Below, piece after piece: positions 12,156 to 23,400 of a stretch of 64,000 nt of DNA (position 1 is the first letter of the stretch; the number at the start of each line of letters is the position of its first letter). The translations under genes and the position numbers were made by a program. The notes below the pieces were generated by a model, which saw only the letters and a list, made by a program, of their open reading frames with translations, was not told the DNA's origin and made no database searches. This stretch comes from Cheiracanthium punctorium. Lineage: Eukaryota > Arthropoda > Arachnida > Araneae > Cheiracanthiidae. The stretch lies in the NCBI GenBank assembly GCA_038373885.1, contig JAWZYV010014431.1, forward strand, positions 1 to 64,000, given 5' to 3'.

Positions 12156-14480
12156 CGTCCGCTTGAGCGTGAGAGATGTCTATGAGGATCATTCTTTCTC
12201 CTACTAGAAGTCAAAGCCCATTGTGGAGGCAGTTACAACGGGCTGTAGAAAAAAATATTTGACGAAAATAGGTCTACACTCAATATAGTTCATCTTCATC
12301 CACCTGAAATAAATAAGTTCATATTCAATTTTTATTATATACCCATGTCAAATTTCTTGCTCTTTTGGAAACGAGCGGAAACTTTACGCATTCGAATGAT
12401 TTCATTTTGCGTAGACAGCCTGCAGACGATTTATTTATGAAAAAAATCAATTGTGCAATATGGAAAAACTATTTAAACGAATGAATCACAATTTTCTCTT
12501 CAAAACCAGATAACTGTGATGTCAATATGACATATTTTTCACTTGGAGATTAATTTTGTTACTCAAATGATTCTTTTTTTTTTTTTTTTGACTCTCTGAA
12601 ATACAATGGAGCTGAAAATAGCAAAAAATCATTCTAAAAGGAAGGAACGAGTGGATTTTCAGATTTTTAAAGTAGTGCAGATTTATGTGTTTTCTATGTT
12701 TTTATACATAATTATGAAAAATTTCAAGCGAATCGTACAAGTGTAGATGTTATGACGCTGTTTGTGCTTTTGATCTTTTTGAACTTTTTCATTGTCTTCG
12801 AGTAATGGTGGTAAAAGTTTTAACTCTGATTGCCGGGAATGGTTACAGAATGAGCCAGTGAGTCCATTCAGTCAAGCTGTGATTTCATCATAACGTGTTC
12901 GAGTAAAATAGAATATTTTGCAGGGTTTTAAAAATATCATGGTTGTGTTTTTCTATCTATCTAGTTAAATTTCTGTGTTTTTTTGTAAAAATTCTGATGT
13001 AATTTATATTATTTATGGAAGAGACCTTAAAAGTGTCAAACAATATTAAAACATCGAAAGGAACATAACCTAAATTCCAAGATGTTGCTTGCCGACTGAT
13101 TATTTGAAAGTGGTTATCATAGAGAATGTTAAAAGTCATTTACAGGTTAATAAAATAAAAAAATACTGCTCTTCAAAAGCTATAACTACAGACAATTAAT
13201 TTCGACTACAGAAGAAAATTCAGAAAATATTATGGAAAATTCATCTGCAGCGTGTTAGAGATGAGTTCGTGGCTCATTTTTTGAAGCCCGAGCCCGAAGA
13301 CTTTTAATCCGAGCTCCGAACAATATTATTAAAGTTGGAGCCCGAGCCGAAATTTCAGCTAAAGACAAATAAAATTAACTACTTCATTAATAGGATACAA
13401 TAAATTTTGGAGCTTCACACACCTTCTAGTCCCCGTGCCGCTATTTTTTGAAATAAGTACGTCTATTTATCCCATGAATAACTTTTAAAAATCTGTTTCA
13501 AGGAGTATGTTCAACAAAGGAGAAATTTTTCATGAGCCCGAGCCCGAACGCAATCGTGAATAACAGAGCCCGAGCCCGAGTCGGGCTCGGGCTGAGCCCG
13601 TCTCATCTCTACAGCGTGTGAATCTCAACATCTGAGTTAAATTCACAACTTTCAAGTCCAGCAACTTCAGCCTATTACAATACCTGAGCCAATTATTATA
13701 CCAGAGTTAGTCGAACCAGTTCCATCAAATTTACCCGAAAATACCGTACAGCTGGAAAACACTGTTCACCTTCTGAAACTAATAGTTTAGTCGAAAGTGA
13801 TGTAAGTACTTATCAAAGCAATATTACCAGTATATTTTGTGACCAAGAGACTAAAAAGCATCGCTCAAAAAGACATTCCAAATCAACATTGGATTGATGA
13901 TGAATTATGAAACTTCAATGATGATGATAACAAGATTGAAAAAAATATAAAAAATCACAGCTTACTTACTGAATAATGATAATTACATGAATTATTTTGA
14001 AATTTTCTAATAATCATTCGTTTTATTCTTTTGCTTATTACAAGAAGCAAATAAACTATTATTTTATTAAATGGGTTACTGTTTAAAACCATAAGTTTCT
14101 TGAATATCTCCATGGACGTCGACAGAATATTTTCCATGGGGAGGGAGGCAAAGACTACTTCAACGTATGTTTACCACGTTGGAAAGAACAAAAAAGCAAG
14201 GGAAAACACTGCATATAACAATCCAGGGAGGGGCAAGTGCCCCACTTGCCCTATGCTACCAACGCCCATGAATATCTCCAATAAAACACATTCTTAAGTT
14301 AACAACGGTTTGTTGATAATTTTCATTATGAGTTCAAATGTACTTATATTTTATTATGCAATAATTATCGTTATAATTAAGCGTGAAAGCTTAATCATTA
14401 CTGAAGACTTCCATTTGACTATTAATAACACATGTTTTATAAAGCTTTGTTACAAAACTATCTAATTATCACGCCCGCGC
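12156..14480. other. Interior of the long-inverted-repeat element, no intact gene
   Basis: This is AT-rich DNA with no recognisable transposase. It holds a T-run near 12570-12589, a hAT-type MITE (13256-13611), and at about 13640-13900 a decayed stretch with short open blocks (for example SNITSIFCDQETKKHRSKRH) that may be a coding remnant. The short ORFs at 12957-13139, 13955-14137 and 14100-14297 show no domain. Confidence 0.5.
13256..13611. mobile_element. hAT-type MITE, copy 1
   Basis: A 356-bp element with terminal inverted repeats TAGAGATGAG and CTCATCTCTA, flanked by an exact 8-bp duplication CAGCGTGT (13248-13255 and 13612-13619). Both subterminal regions are rich in GAGCCCGA motifs that fold on each other. 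Eight-base duplications with TAG-starting ends are typical of hAT elements. It has no coding capacity. A second copy lies at 18621-18956 in the opposite orientation. Confidence 0.88.
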
Positions 14481-14911
14481 TCATACGCATAGCGACCCTT
14501 TAGGTGTGTCTGGGGTGATGTGTGGCCCATCCGCTTGTTCTGGCTGCTTACAAAAAGTATTGAAATAGTTCACCGAGTATCATTTATAAAATCCAAGACT
14601 GAGATTATAAGTAAAGCTACATTATTTTTTGGGGAGCTTTAAAGCTCCCAAAAAGTTCCAGTTGCCGCCGATGGAAAGTGTCTGGCAGTATTGATTATTA
14701 ATTTTGAACATTATTTTCTAAAACATACGTAAAAATAAACAATGAGACTTTAAGAAATGTGAGTACTGTTTTTACCTACCTTTAGCACCTGCTACCTGTA
14801 AATTGGCCGACGGCTCAAGCTAGCAGGACCAGGTATGCATACTCTCAAAGTATATACTGACACTACTTTATCCCATACAATTTATTTGTGAGAATAAAAG
14901 TAATGTCTGGG

Positions 14912-17606
14912 ACTGACTGACTGACTGAAGTAGGTGCTTGTCGGAGTTCCGGCACAGCGTGCACACCTCCAGTATGTAATGTGTTGGATGTTCATAAAAA
15001 TGGATGTTAATAGAGGCAGCTAAAAGTTAGCTGCTGGTTCAGTGCAGAGAGTCATAGGGCAGAAAGGAGATGTCGACCCGACCTCCCCCCGGCAAGCGGG
15101 CTTCACTGGTAGGGTTGCTCGACAGGTAGGACAGTAGTATGGTGAGAAAGAGATTCAGAGCTGCAGGGCGCTGAGGACGGCTTTCGGTCGTCTGCGGAAG
15201 GCAGGATCTGTAGGTTCATAGTCCGGCAGGGCCGCGATGGATTCGTTCGGGACGTTCCGGATGTTGGCATAGAATCGCTTTGAGAATCGGAGGAGGTGGT
15301 GTTTCAGAGACTTCAGATTGAGGTCTTTCAGGATGATATCGTTCGCCAGATGATGGTGGCCAAATCTGATGGTGCGTAGATATCTACTTTCTTTGAAGAA
15401 AAGTGGTTGGAGGTTGGACTTAGCCGCGTAGGCCCACACAGGAGCAGCGTACGTTGCTATAGGGCGGATGATGGTGGAGTATAGCAGGACTTTATTCCTG
15501 GTGTTGAGCTTGCGTGTGTAGATGAGCTTGGATAAGCGTAAGAAGGCCGCAGCCATCTTGCCACATATCTTAGCAATATGCTTGCGCCACGTGAGGTTTT
15601 TATCTATGGTGACACCAAGGTAGGTGACGCTGTCTTCCCAGTCCATGACAGTGTTACCAATATGAAGGCGTGAGGGCGGGAGTTTCCGACCAATGGAGAT
15701 AGCTTGACATTTTCTGGGGTTGAGTTTGCTCTTCCAGTTTTGGAGCCATAGCTCCAGCTGATGGATGTGATCTTGGAGATTCTTATGTAGGGTTTTGGTG
15801 TTCCTGGCTCTTCCTGCAATCGCCGTGTTGTCCGCGTAGAGTGCTAGGTCCGTGAAAGGGTTTCTAGGCACGTCATTCACATAGTGAGTAGAGTGTGGGT
15901 CCCAGGATGGATCCTTGTGACACACCACTATGGATAAGGTAAAATCTTGAGAGGGTTCCCTCAATCCTAACCGCGAAGCTTCGTCCAGTGAGGTAGTTGT
16001 GCAGGAGACGCACAAGAGAGTCTGGTATGTTCATGCGGTACAGCTTGTGAATCAGTCCTGTGTGCTAAACTTTATCGAAGGCTTTTGCAATGTCAAAGAG
16101 GACCATGGCCACACTGTCTTTGACTTGGATGGCTTCGGAGGGTGGTTCAGTGACTCGTAGGAGTTGGTGGGATGTACTATGCTTGCCTCTGAAGCCAAAC
16201 TGTTCCGGTATGATGATGTTGTTACGGTCAAGGAAGTCTGCAAGACGATGGAGGATAACACGTTCCACTACCTTTCCCAGGCCACAGAGAAGTGAGATCG
16301 GGCGGTAGAAGGATGGCTCGGAGAGGTTCTGCCCAGCTTTTGGAATTGGGCAGACAATTGCCCTTTTCCACGTCTCGGGGAAGTGATGTTGTTGTAAGAT
16401 GGCATTGGTGATGTTAGTTAGCCTGAAGATGCTGTTGGCCAGGAGAGCTTGGATCACATGATTTGTGATGCCGTCGTGCCCGGGGCATTTCTTGGTTTTG
16501 AGTTTAGTGATGATGTTGATTATTTCAGAGGGAAAGACACCTTTGATGGTAGTGGTGGGAACAGCTTGGAGTTTGGAGGAAATATCTGCTTCGAGGTCGA
16601 GGCTGGACTGTTCGTCGTTGGTAAATTGTGCTCGGTAGGCTTGTGCAATGGCTTCGGCCTTGTTTGTGTTCTGCACAGCGTATACGTTGCCCTTCTTAAT
16701 AGGGGGGATGTCCGTGTGCTGATTAGTGATCCTTTTGACGGTCTTCCAGATGGAGGAGTCGTCAGGAGAAAGAGTGGCCAGGTGGTTTGCCCAAGACTGA
16801 TTTTTAAAGTCACGGATGGCAGTGCGGGTCTCATTGTCGAGACGCCGGTAGAGATCCTGGTCCGGCGGGAATCTAGAGCTTTGGTAAGTCCTCCTCGCCT
16901 TGTTGTGCGCGTGGATCATCAGACGTATGTTTGGGAGTCCAACAGGGTTGGTCTGTTTGCAGGTGCGGGAGGCAGCCTTTAGGGCATTCTTGATGTCCAG
17001 GGTGAGGGAGGAGACTTCGCCTTCAATATCCTGTGCGTTGAGCAGGTAGGGGAGACGGAAGGGACTATTAATGAGGAGACTCTCAAAAAGTTGCCAGTCA
17101 GTTTTGATTTTGGTGCGCTGTGGAGTCGCATCAAATGATATGTGGATGTTTGTCACAATCGGCAGGTGGTCAGAAGTGAACTGGTTGAGTGTGGCTACGT
17201 CAGGGTATTGCTTCAAGTTCTTGTGAAGCATGAAGTCAATTACCGAGGCACCATCTTCGTAGAAGTGGGTAGGGGTGGAGGGGTAGGCCATAAGGATGTG
17301 CTCCTCCATCAGTAGCTTCAAGAGTCTGACACCATACTTATTGTTGTTGCGGCAGCCCCAAGCTAGGTGGTGAGCATTGAAGTCACCTAAGATGGCGTTA
17401 GCGGGACACCAGTTGAGGATAGTCAATATGTCTTTGGAGGGGAACCCCTTGTTGTGTTTGACATATGCCGACGTGAGCATGAACTTGGGCGATGAGTCCA
17501 CAATAATGGAGAGGGCTTCAAGGCAGTTCAGGTTGAGGTCAGTGACTCGGTGGTGCGGAATGGTGCGTTTAACGTAGAATGCCAATCCCCGGCAAGACGT
17601 CCACCC
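14912..17606 (-). mobile_element. Jockey-like LINE, 5'-truncated
   Basis: A minus-strand non-LTR element ending in a CAGT-repeat tail at 14912, truncated at its 5' end inside the endonuclease domain at 17606. The 13-bp duplication AGTAATGTCTGGG flanks it exactly (14899-14911 and 17607-17619). It is a different clade from the I-group copies: no RNase H follows the RT. The base composition is markedly more GC-rich than the surrounding DNA. Confidence 0.88.
15155..17604 (-). pseudogene. Jockey-like ORF2 (endonuclease and reverse transcriptase)
   Basis: It encodes the nicking endonuclease and reverse transcriptase of a Jockey-type LINE. The endonuclease lacks its N-terminus; ILGDFNAHHLAWG and SDHLPIV are seen. 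RT motifs follow: FYRPISLLCGLGKVVERVI, EQFGFRGKHST, FDIAKAFDKV. A stop at 16065 (TAG) falls where the family has Trp. A frameshift near 15895 follows GVSQGSILGP, and the frame then stays open to the stop at 15155. The catalytic box reads YADN instead of YADD, so the RT would be inactive even if the frame were whole. Confidence 0.88.
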
Positions 17607-17619
17607 AGTAATGTCTGGG

Positions 17620-18220
17620 GGCCCTGGGATCTTGGACTATAAATATTGTCTTTCTGGGACAGGAACCTTGAATTATCTCCCCCCACCACAAACAATCATA
17701 TAGGTGTGCATGCCAGTGATGTTCTCAAATGGTGAATTTCAGTTAACCATGCAAAAATGTATGGCTCACTCAGGGTTTCATAAAAATAAAAAGGCAATTC
17801 GTGAAGTGCTTTTGTATTCTCAATCAAAATTAGATCAGATTAGGGAAAAGTGACTTTTTATGTTGTCTTTCTATACAGTCTTTCTTTTTAGCTACTAAGT
17901 ATATTATTCTGAATATCATGACTTAATTTTCATATTTCTGCAAGTTATTGTATTAATTACCAAATAAAATTAATTATTATTATTATTATCATAAACTTCA
18001 TAATGCTCAAAAATCTTCCTTTTTCCTACATTTCACTGTTGAAGTGAATTCTTAGCTGAATGAAACGTCAAATCCCGCAAAATCAATAAATCTCAGTCCC
18101 AAAATCCCATGAAACAATAAAGAGTGTGTGGGATTGCATTCTCTACTCAAAATCTGTTAGTATCACATAAAACATGCTGGAGACTTTTTGTGTAGAATTT
18201 CACAAGGAACATTTTTTGTA
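17620..18220. other. Non-coding spacer
   Basis: AT-rich DNA with a short ATT-repeat near 17970-17990. No gene, repeat family or splice signal was recognised. Confidence 0.5.
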
Positions 18221-19012
18221 CAGTATGGAACCTCTTATCCGGAAAACCAGTTATCCAGAATCATTTTTCAATCAATTAAATTCCTATTTTTTTCCAAAAG
18301 AAAAGCAAAAAATGAGTTTTTTTTTATTTCTGATGTTTTGTTTTTTTATTTTGAGTTCTACAGCTAGAATTTATAAAGTAAGCAATCTGGTAAGGTATTT
18401 TATTTATTTTTTTTAGTGTGTGACTAAGTTTTCAAGAAGTTATCATATATTTACTACTTCCTCTCTAAATGATTATTATTTATCTTGATCATATTAGAGT
18501 TTTTTTATATTATTTTTCTAGTATATTAACAATTAAGGTTACTCTCTATTTTTGATTAGAATTAAACATTTATGCTATCAATCAAATCAGTAGATGTCAA
18601 GTTAATCCCCAACCAGTTATTAGAGATGAGACGGGCTCAGCCCGAGCCCGAGCCCGGGCCCGACTCGGGCTCGGGCTCATGAAAAATTTCTCCTTTGTTG
18701 AACATACTCCTTGAAACAGATTTTTAAAAGTTATTCATGGGATAAATAGACGTACTTATTTCAAAAAATAGCGGCACAGGGGACTAGAAGGTGTGTGAAG
18801 CTCCAAAAATTACTATATCCTATTAATGAAGTAGTTAATTTTATTTGTCTTTAGCTGAAATTTCGGGCTCGGGCTCCAACTTTAATAATATTGTTCGGGC
18901 TCGGATTAAAAGTCTTCGGGCTCGGGCTTCAAAAAATGAGCCCGAACTCATCTCTACCAGTTATCCAGAATACACCCGGTCCCAACCATTCCGGATAACA
19001 GGTTCTATACTG
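18221..19012. mobile_element. pogo/Tigger-type MITE with nested hAT MITE
   Basis: The left end reads CAGTATGGAACCTCTTATCC (18221-18240). The right end is its near-exact inverse, finishing ATACTG at 19012. TA dinucleotides flank both ends (18219-18220 and 19013-19014). CAGTA...CCTCTTATCCGGA ends with a TA target are typical of pogo/Tigger non-autonomous elements. The AT-rich interior has no transposase. A hAT MITE is inserted at 18621-18956. Confidence 0.8.
18621..18956. mobile_element. hAT-type MITE, copy 2 (inverted relative to copy 1)
   Basis: A 336-bp element with ends TAGAGATGAG and CTCATCTCTA, flanked by the exact 8-bp duplication CCAGTTAT (18613-18620 and 18957-18964). Its sequence is the reverse of copy 1 (13256-13611), with small gaps. 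The duplicated bases belong to the pogo MITE it landed in. Confidence 0.9.
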
Positions 19013-19338
19013 TAATACTAATTACTATCGATACACTGACAATTTTGTGTAAAAGTTGAAAGAACAAGAAATTGAACCCCTCCCCTCAATTTGCTGCTAT
19101 TTTCTGTTTCTTTTTGTTTAATTTGCCTGGACTTAACTCCAGTTCTACCAGTTATCCAGAATACACCCGGTCCCAACCATTCCGGATAACAGGTTCTATA
19201 CTGTAATACTAATTACTATCGATACACTGACAATTTTGTGTAAAAGTTGAAAGAACAAGAAAATTGAACCCCTCCCCTCAATATGCTGCTATTTTCTGTT
19301 TCTTTTTGTTTAACTTGCCTGGACTTAACTCCAGTTCT
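18957..19338. repeat. Tandem duplication of 191 bp
   Basis: Sequence starting CCAGTTATCCAGAATACACC occurs at 18957 and again at 19148. The two units are nearly identical over about 190 bp and include the right end of the pogo MITE plus its flank. Because the unit begins at the hAT target site, the duplication may postdate that insertion. Confidence 0.85.
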
Positions 19339-20199
19339 TATTCAATTGCATTTAATCTATTAAGTGATTAATTTACTACTATATATCTGTCTACAAAATG
19401 AACTTCGTCAGGCTTCGTTCTCAATGAGCTCTTTCTGCAAATAGGCCGTGCATAATAACTCTATCCTGGAGAAACAATCGCCGCAATGCTATTCTATTTG
19501 AGAAAATTGTCTTTACATCAAGGCTTTGGAAGGAACTATTGAATATTTTTCAACCATTCTTTCCTCACCCTTCTTATAAAAATGCATTCATGGCATTACT
19601 ACGATGCAAATTACTTCAATCACATCTGATTAATTTTTATAGAACTAATATCGTGCAAAAGATTTTTTAGAATAAGAAGGAAAACGAGAACGGTAGAAAA
19701 AGTATCCAATAGTCTAATCGAAAACCTTGAATTTGTAAAGGGAATTTTCTCGATAGAAAAGCATTGCGGTGGTCCTTTCCTGCAAGAGAGTACAGAAGTC
19801 CCTTAATAGAATATTTACACATCATAAACTAATGTTTGAATTTAAAACTGAAAAGTATCTTCCAAAACTAGGCTGCTTAATGAAGGCTGTATTGCTTGTT
19901 ATATTATTAAAAATGCCTTTAGTCTTTGCGTTCAACAGAATTTTTCAAAAAGGTTTTAGCCTTTTTATCTTTTCACCATTTATTTTATCCACGAACCCCC
20001 GTTTTACAAGTTCACTTTCTACTGTTACAAAAATATATGGTGATCTTTCATTAGTGGTGCTTCTTTGGGTAGGTCTTAGAATGCATTACTGGATGTTAGG
20101 ATTGGTTCTCTGGTTAAATTAAGAGTAATTTTTTTGCAATTTTATTGTCAGTGATATGAATGTTTCACTCGATTTTTTTTTAAATTGATTTCTTGACAG
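19339..20199. other. Intron DNA upstream of the first visible protease exon
   Basis: AT-rich, with no recognised repeat or upstream protease exon. It ends in a pyrimidine-rich acceptor (TTTCTTGACAG) at 20199. The open frame at 19769-20122 has no domain and looks like chance. Confidence 0.5.
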
Positions 20200-20407
20200 G
20201 GTGATTCAGGAGGACCTCTGGCTATGAAGTTTGGCAGTAGATGGAACTTAATAGGAATCGTTTCTTGGGGAAGTGGTTGTGGTAAAGAAGGTTACCCCGG
20301 AATCTACACACGAGTTACAGAATATTTGCAGTGGATCAAAAATCACACAGAAGACTCTCCTCGTTGTGATGATGAAGTAGTGCCACCAGTACAACCAAAT
20401 TTAGCCA
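20200..20407 (+). CDS. Protease exon: end of domain 1 with the catalytic Ser
   Basis: It encodes GDSGGPLAMKFGS, then IGIVSWGSGCGKEGYPGIYTRV and EYLQWIKNHTED. This is the canonical last exon of a trypsin-like domain: Ser195 in GDSGGP, Gly216 and Gly226 of an open S1 pocket, and a C-terminal helix. The exon begins at the usual S1-family intron position just before GDSGG (phase 0) and ends in phase 1 at a GTAAGT donor. His57, Asp102 and residue 189 lie in upstream exons that are not in this window, so activity is inferred only from this exon. Confidence 0.92.
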
Positions 20408-23400
20408 GTAAGTTGCTTTGCTTTGCTAGCCATGGATAACTTCATGGGAGACATTTTCTATTTCCAAAAAGCATTGGCATTTATACAGTGAAAACCCGAT
20501 TTAAAGTCATTCAGGAAAACTGAAAAGAAATAATATTATATGCAAGAAAACGTTAAATGGCAGAGTTGGAGGAAACAAAATTCCATCAATGAGTTAAAGT
20601 ATAATTTAGATCACATCTTTCTTACGTTAACTTTGAAGCTAGCTAGTTTTGTTTTATTTTTTACTATATGCATAAAAAATTTCACTATCCATACAGATGA
20701 GATTTTGTAAATTTTTTCTTTGCCTACGATACTTGAAAAGGACACTTTCATTACTTTCACAGCTCCACCTCTACCAAGCTTTAATGTAGGCGCAATGCAC
20801 TCTGGTAAAAAGTGTTCTCAAGCATACAAAAAATCATACTATGCCATCCTAGAGAATGAACCGTGACTCATCACTCCAGAGAACTTGTTTCCATTCATCT
20901 AGGGTCAAATTTCGGCGTGCATTGTACGACCTCAACCAATCAGAGTGATCGGATTTTGTAATCAAAGGCTTATGGATGTCAGCCTGATGCTGATCATGGA
21001 AACAAAGCAAAGGTGCTTCCTCTCAGATGGTTTTTATCGAAACAACAGTCCTGGATGCTTGTTGGAACTCCTGGATTATGTGGGACATCAGTTCGGTGAG
21101 GTTTGTCTTTGGACAGCACTCTAGTTAGTCTCTATCTCTTAGTTTTGTGGGTCTGTGGGGTCGAGGTACATTCTGACAATCACCACTCACCTTCCATTTC
21201 TTAATTACAAAAAACTATCCATTTTGAAATTTTTAACCCATAAAATATTTTCCTTAAGCATTGCCCATTTCCATGATAACCAACAATTAAGCCTTTCTCA
21301 AGTCAAACAGTTCAAAATTTCATGATAACTACTGCCAGTGCTGTTTCCTACATGATATTTAAATATAGAAGGCGTAATGTAGATCAGAACCATAGATATC
21401 CTCATTTGCGTGGGTGTCCAAATACTTACTGATTGATAGTATAGATTTCCATTAGTCACAGTAATCTATTCTAAATTGCTGCAGTGAAAAGTTATCATGG
21501 TGTTTTTTTAGACAGGGTTGATATTTTGCCCACTTTTTTGTAAAAAGTTCATATCACTAAACAAAATTTGACAAAATTAAAATCTGTAAACAAATTGCTA
21601 TGTTAAAAGTGTAAGTGTAAAAATGTAGCTTGGTGCAGAAGATAATAAATAACAGTAAAACACAACGTATAGGAGCACCAGTGTTAGGAAAAGTAACTGT
21701 AAACCTTACCTTAAAGGTTCCACGACATGTGGCTGTGTTCTCTTTATTATATCTGAATGCTGTATAACTTAACTTCAATTATTTGCCTTAAAATCTAAAG
21801 GCACTGATAGCTCTTATTTTTATTAATTAAAGTTCTTACTTAAAACTATTCTAATATCAACGCTTCAAACAAGCACCTAATTGCTGCAAAACGTTTTGCA
21901 TAATGTGTTTCTGTTTTTGGCCGCTAGAGGCGCTGTACTCCCGGCGACTTGCCGCGGAGCTATTTTTTCCTTTTTCTTTTCACGTCACAGGTCCGCAGTC
22001 CTTGGTGACGTCGTTGCCTGGCCAATAGTATAAAAGTTCGCCGTTCGCCGCGAGAGAAGCACAGAGAGGAGGCGAAAAGGGTGATACGACAGATGCGTAT
22101 GGAAGGACGCTCGAAGCCAGCCATGTGAGATGCTCTGAGCTGAGTCAAACGATTAATCTGGCGAGCCATCCCGTCGCAGCTTCCAACAAAGCCTTTTTTT
22201 GATTATGCCGCTACAAGCTTATCTCAAGGTGATGCTGTTCGATTTGTTGTCCAGAATGTCCGATGCCACATAGATGCTGTACCACATCAAATGCCTGTTT
22301 TTTTTGTTTCCATTTGTTCATCCTCATCTGTATACCAGCCTTCATGCTTCATTACTTAAATAAAAGAACTATCAAGGTAAACGTTTTTGTCATCTTTTAC
22401 CTGGCAAGCCCTCAATTCATTTTTCTTACTAGCTTTCACTGCTCAAAGTTTTGAAGTATAAAACTCTGCTAAATCCAGACAACCAGTACAAAAATTAGGA
22501 TAGTAAAACTGTTTCGGCACAAATACTTATGTTAAAATTGTCGTTTATTCAAAAATAAAACTGTAGGGAAACTTTCATGAGCAATCACCTTTAATAAGTG
22601 ATCCCCTCCTCTAACAACCAATTTTTTAAGCACGGATCTTTTTATCTTATCTGTCTAATATTAAAAGATCCTCTAGGAGAGACCACACAGCCCTCAATAA
22701 GTGACCAGACGCACTTCTGTGCACGAAATTTTCCGTAATTAAAGTAAAGGAAAATCATATTACAAACCAATTGCCTTATTCCAAATTGACAGCAAGTGCA
22801 AGTATACGTACTCATTGCTCACAAATATTGTAGGTTAGAGAGGACACATGCCTTAGAAAATAAGTGATTTTACTGTTAGAGCAGTGCATTGATCAATTCA
22901 AGTGACACAAAAAAAGAAAATTCAGAGAGGAAGTTGGACTAATTTTAGGTTATGCGATTGTGAGAAAAACCTAAAAGCAAACTTTAGAGCAAATACATTT
23001 TACTATAGCAAATACTGAATACTTGTAGAAAATCAGGATAAATGCTCTTTTCTGGCTGTAAAAAAATAATGTAGACATAGAAGTATTCTCGTACAGAGAA
23101 AAAAGAATGAAAATCAGAAATTTTTAAATAATTTGTTAACAATTAAAATTTAAAGCTATTTTTGGATTACTTATGTATTAGTATGCAATTTCATAAATAA
23201 CGAAACAGACACCTTTCACCCTTTTTTTTCCCTACTAAATGGTTTTGCGACAGGTTTTTTTCATGGAATGGAGGATGGTCACTCCCGATGAGTTTCACTA
23301 TATTTAAAAAGTTGGTCACTAATAAAGTATTTATACATTCATTTTAATCTAATTAGTATGTCTAATCCAGAAAATAACTTATGTAGTGATATAATTAATT

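Larger units (their letters stand above)
1097..14860. mobile_element. DNA element with long inverted repeats, carrying nested LINEs
   Basis: Two arms are inverted copies of each other. The left arm is 1097-1231 plus its continuation at 11905 to about 12155; the right arm is about 14481-14860. The outermost bases read CAGAATATACTTTGAG on the left, and the inverse of CAGTATATACTTTGAG on the right. The left arm is cut by LINE copy B (1232-11892). Without the LINEs the element is about 3.1 kb. No transposase for it was recognised, and no convincing target duplication is seen (GT on the left, AC on the right). The terminal CAGTATA resembles pogo-type ends, but the class is not established. Confidence 0.7.

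Noticed and set aside
16449..16982. 177-codon plus-strand ORF
   Set aside because: It lies opposite the Jockey ORF2 coding strand and has no domain; it is a shadow frame.
19769..20122. 117-codon plus-strand ORF just before the protease exon
   Set aside because: Hydrophobic, low-complexity translation of AT-rich intron with no S1 motif; it does not join the exon at 20200.
1..20199. Upstream exons of protease domain 1
   Set aside because: No IVGG, TAAHC or DIALL-type coding block with splice sites was found on the plus strand; these exons must lie outside the window.
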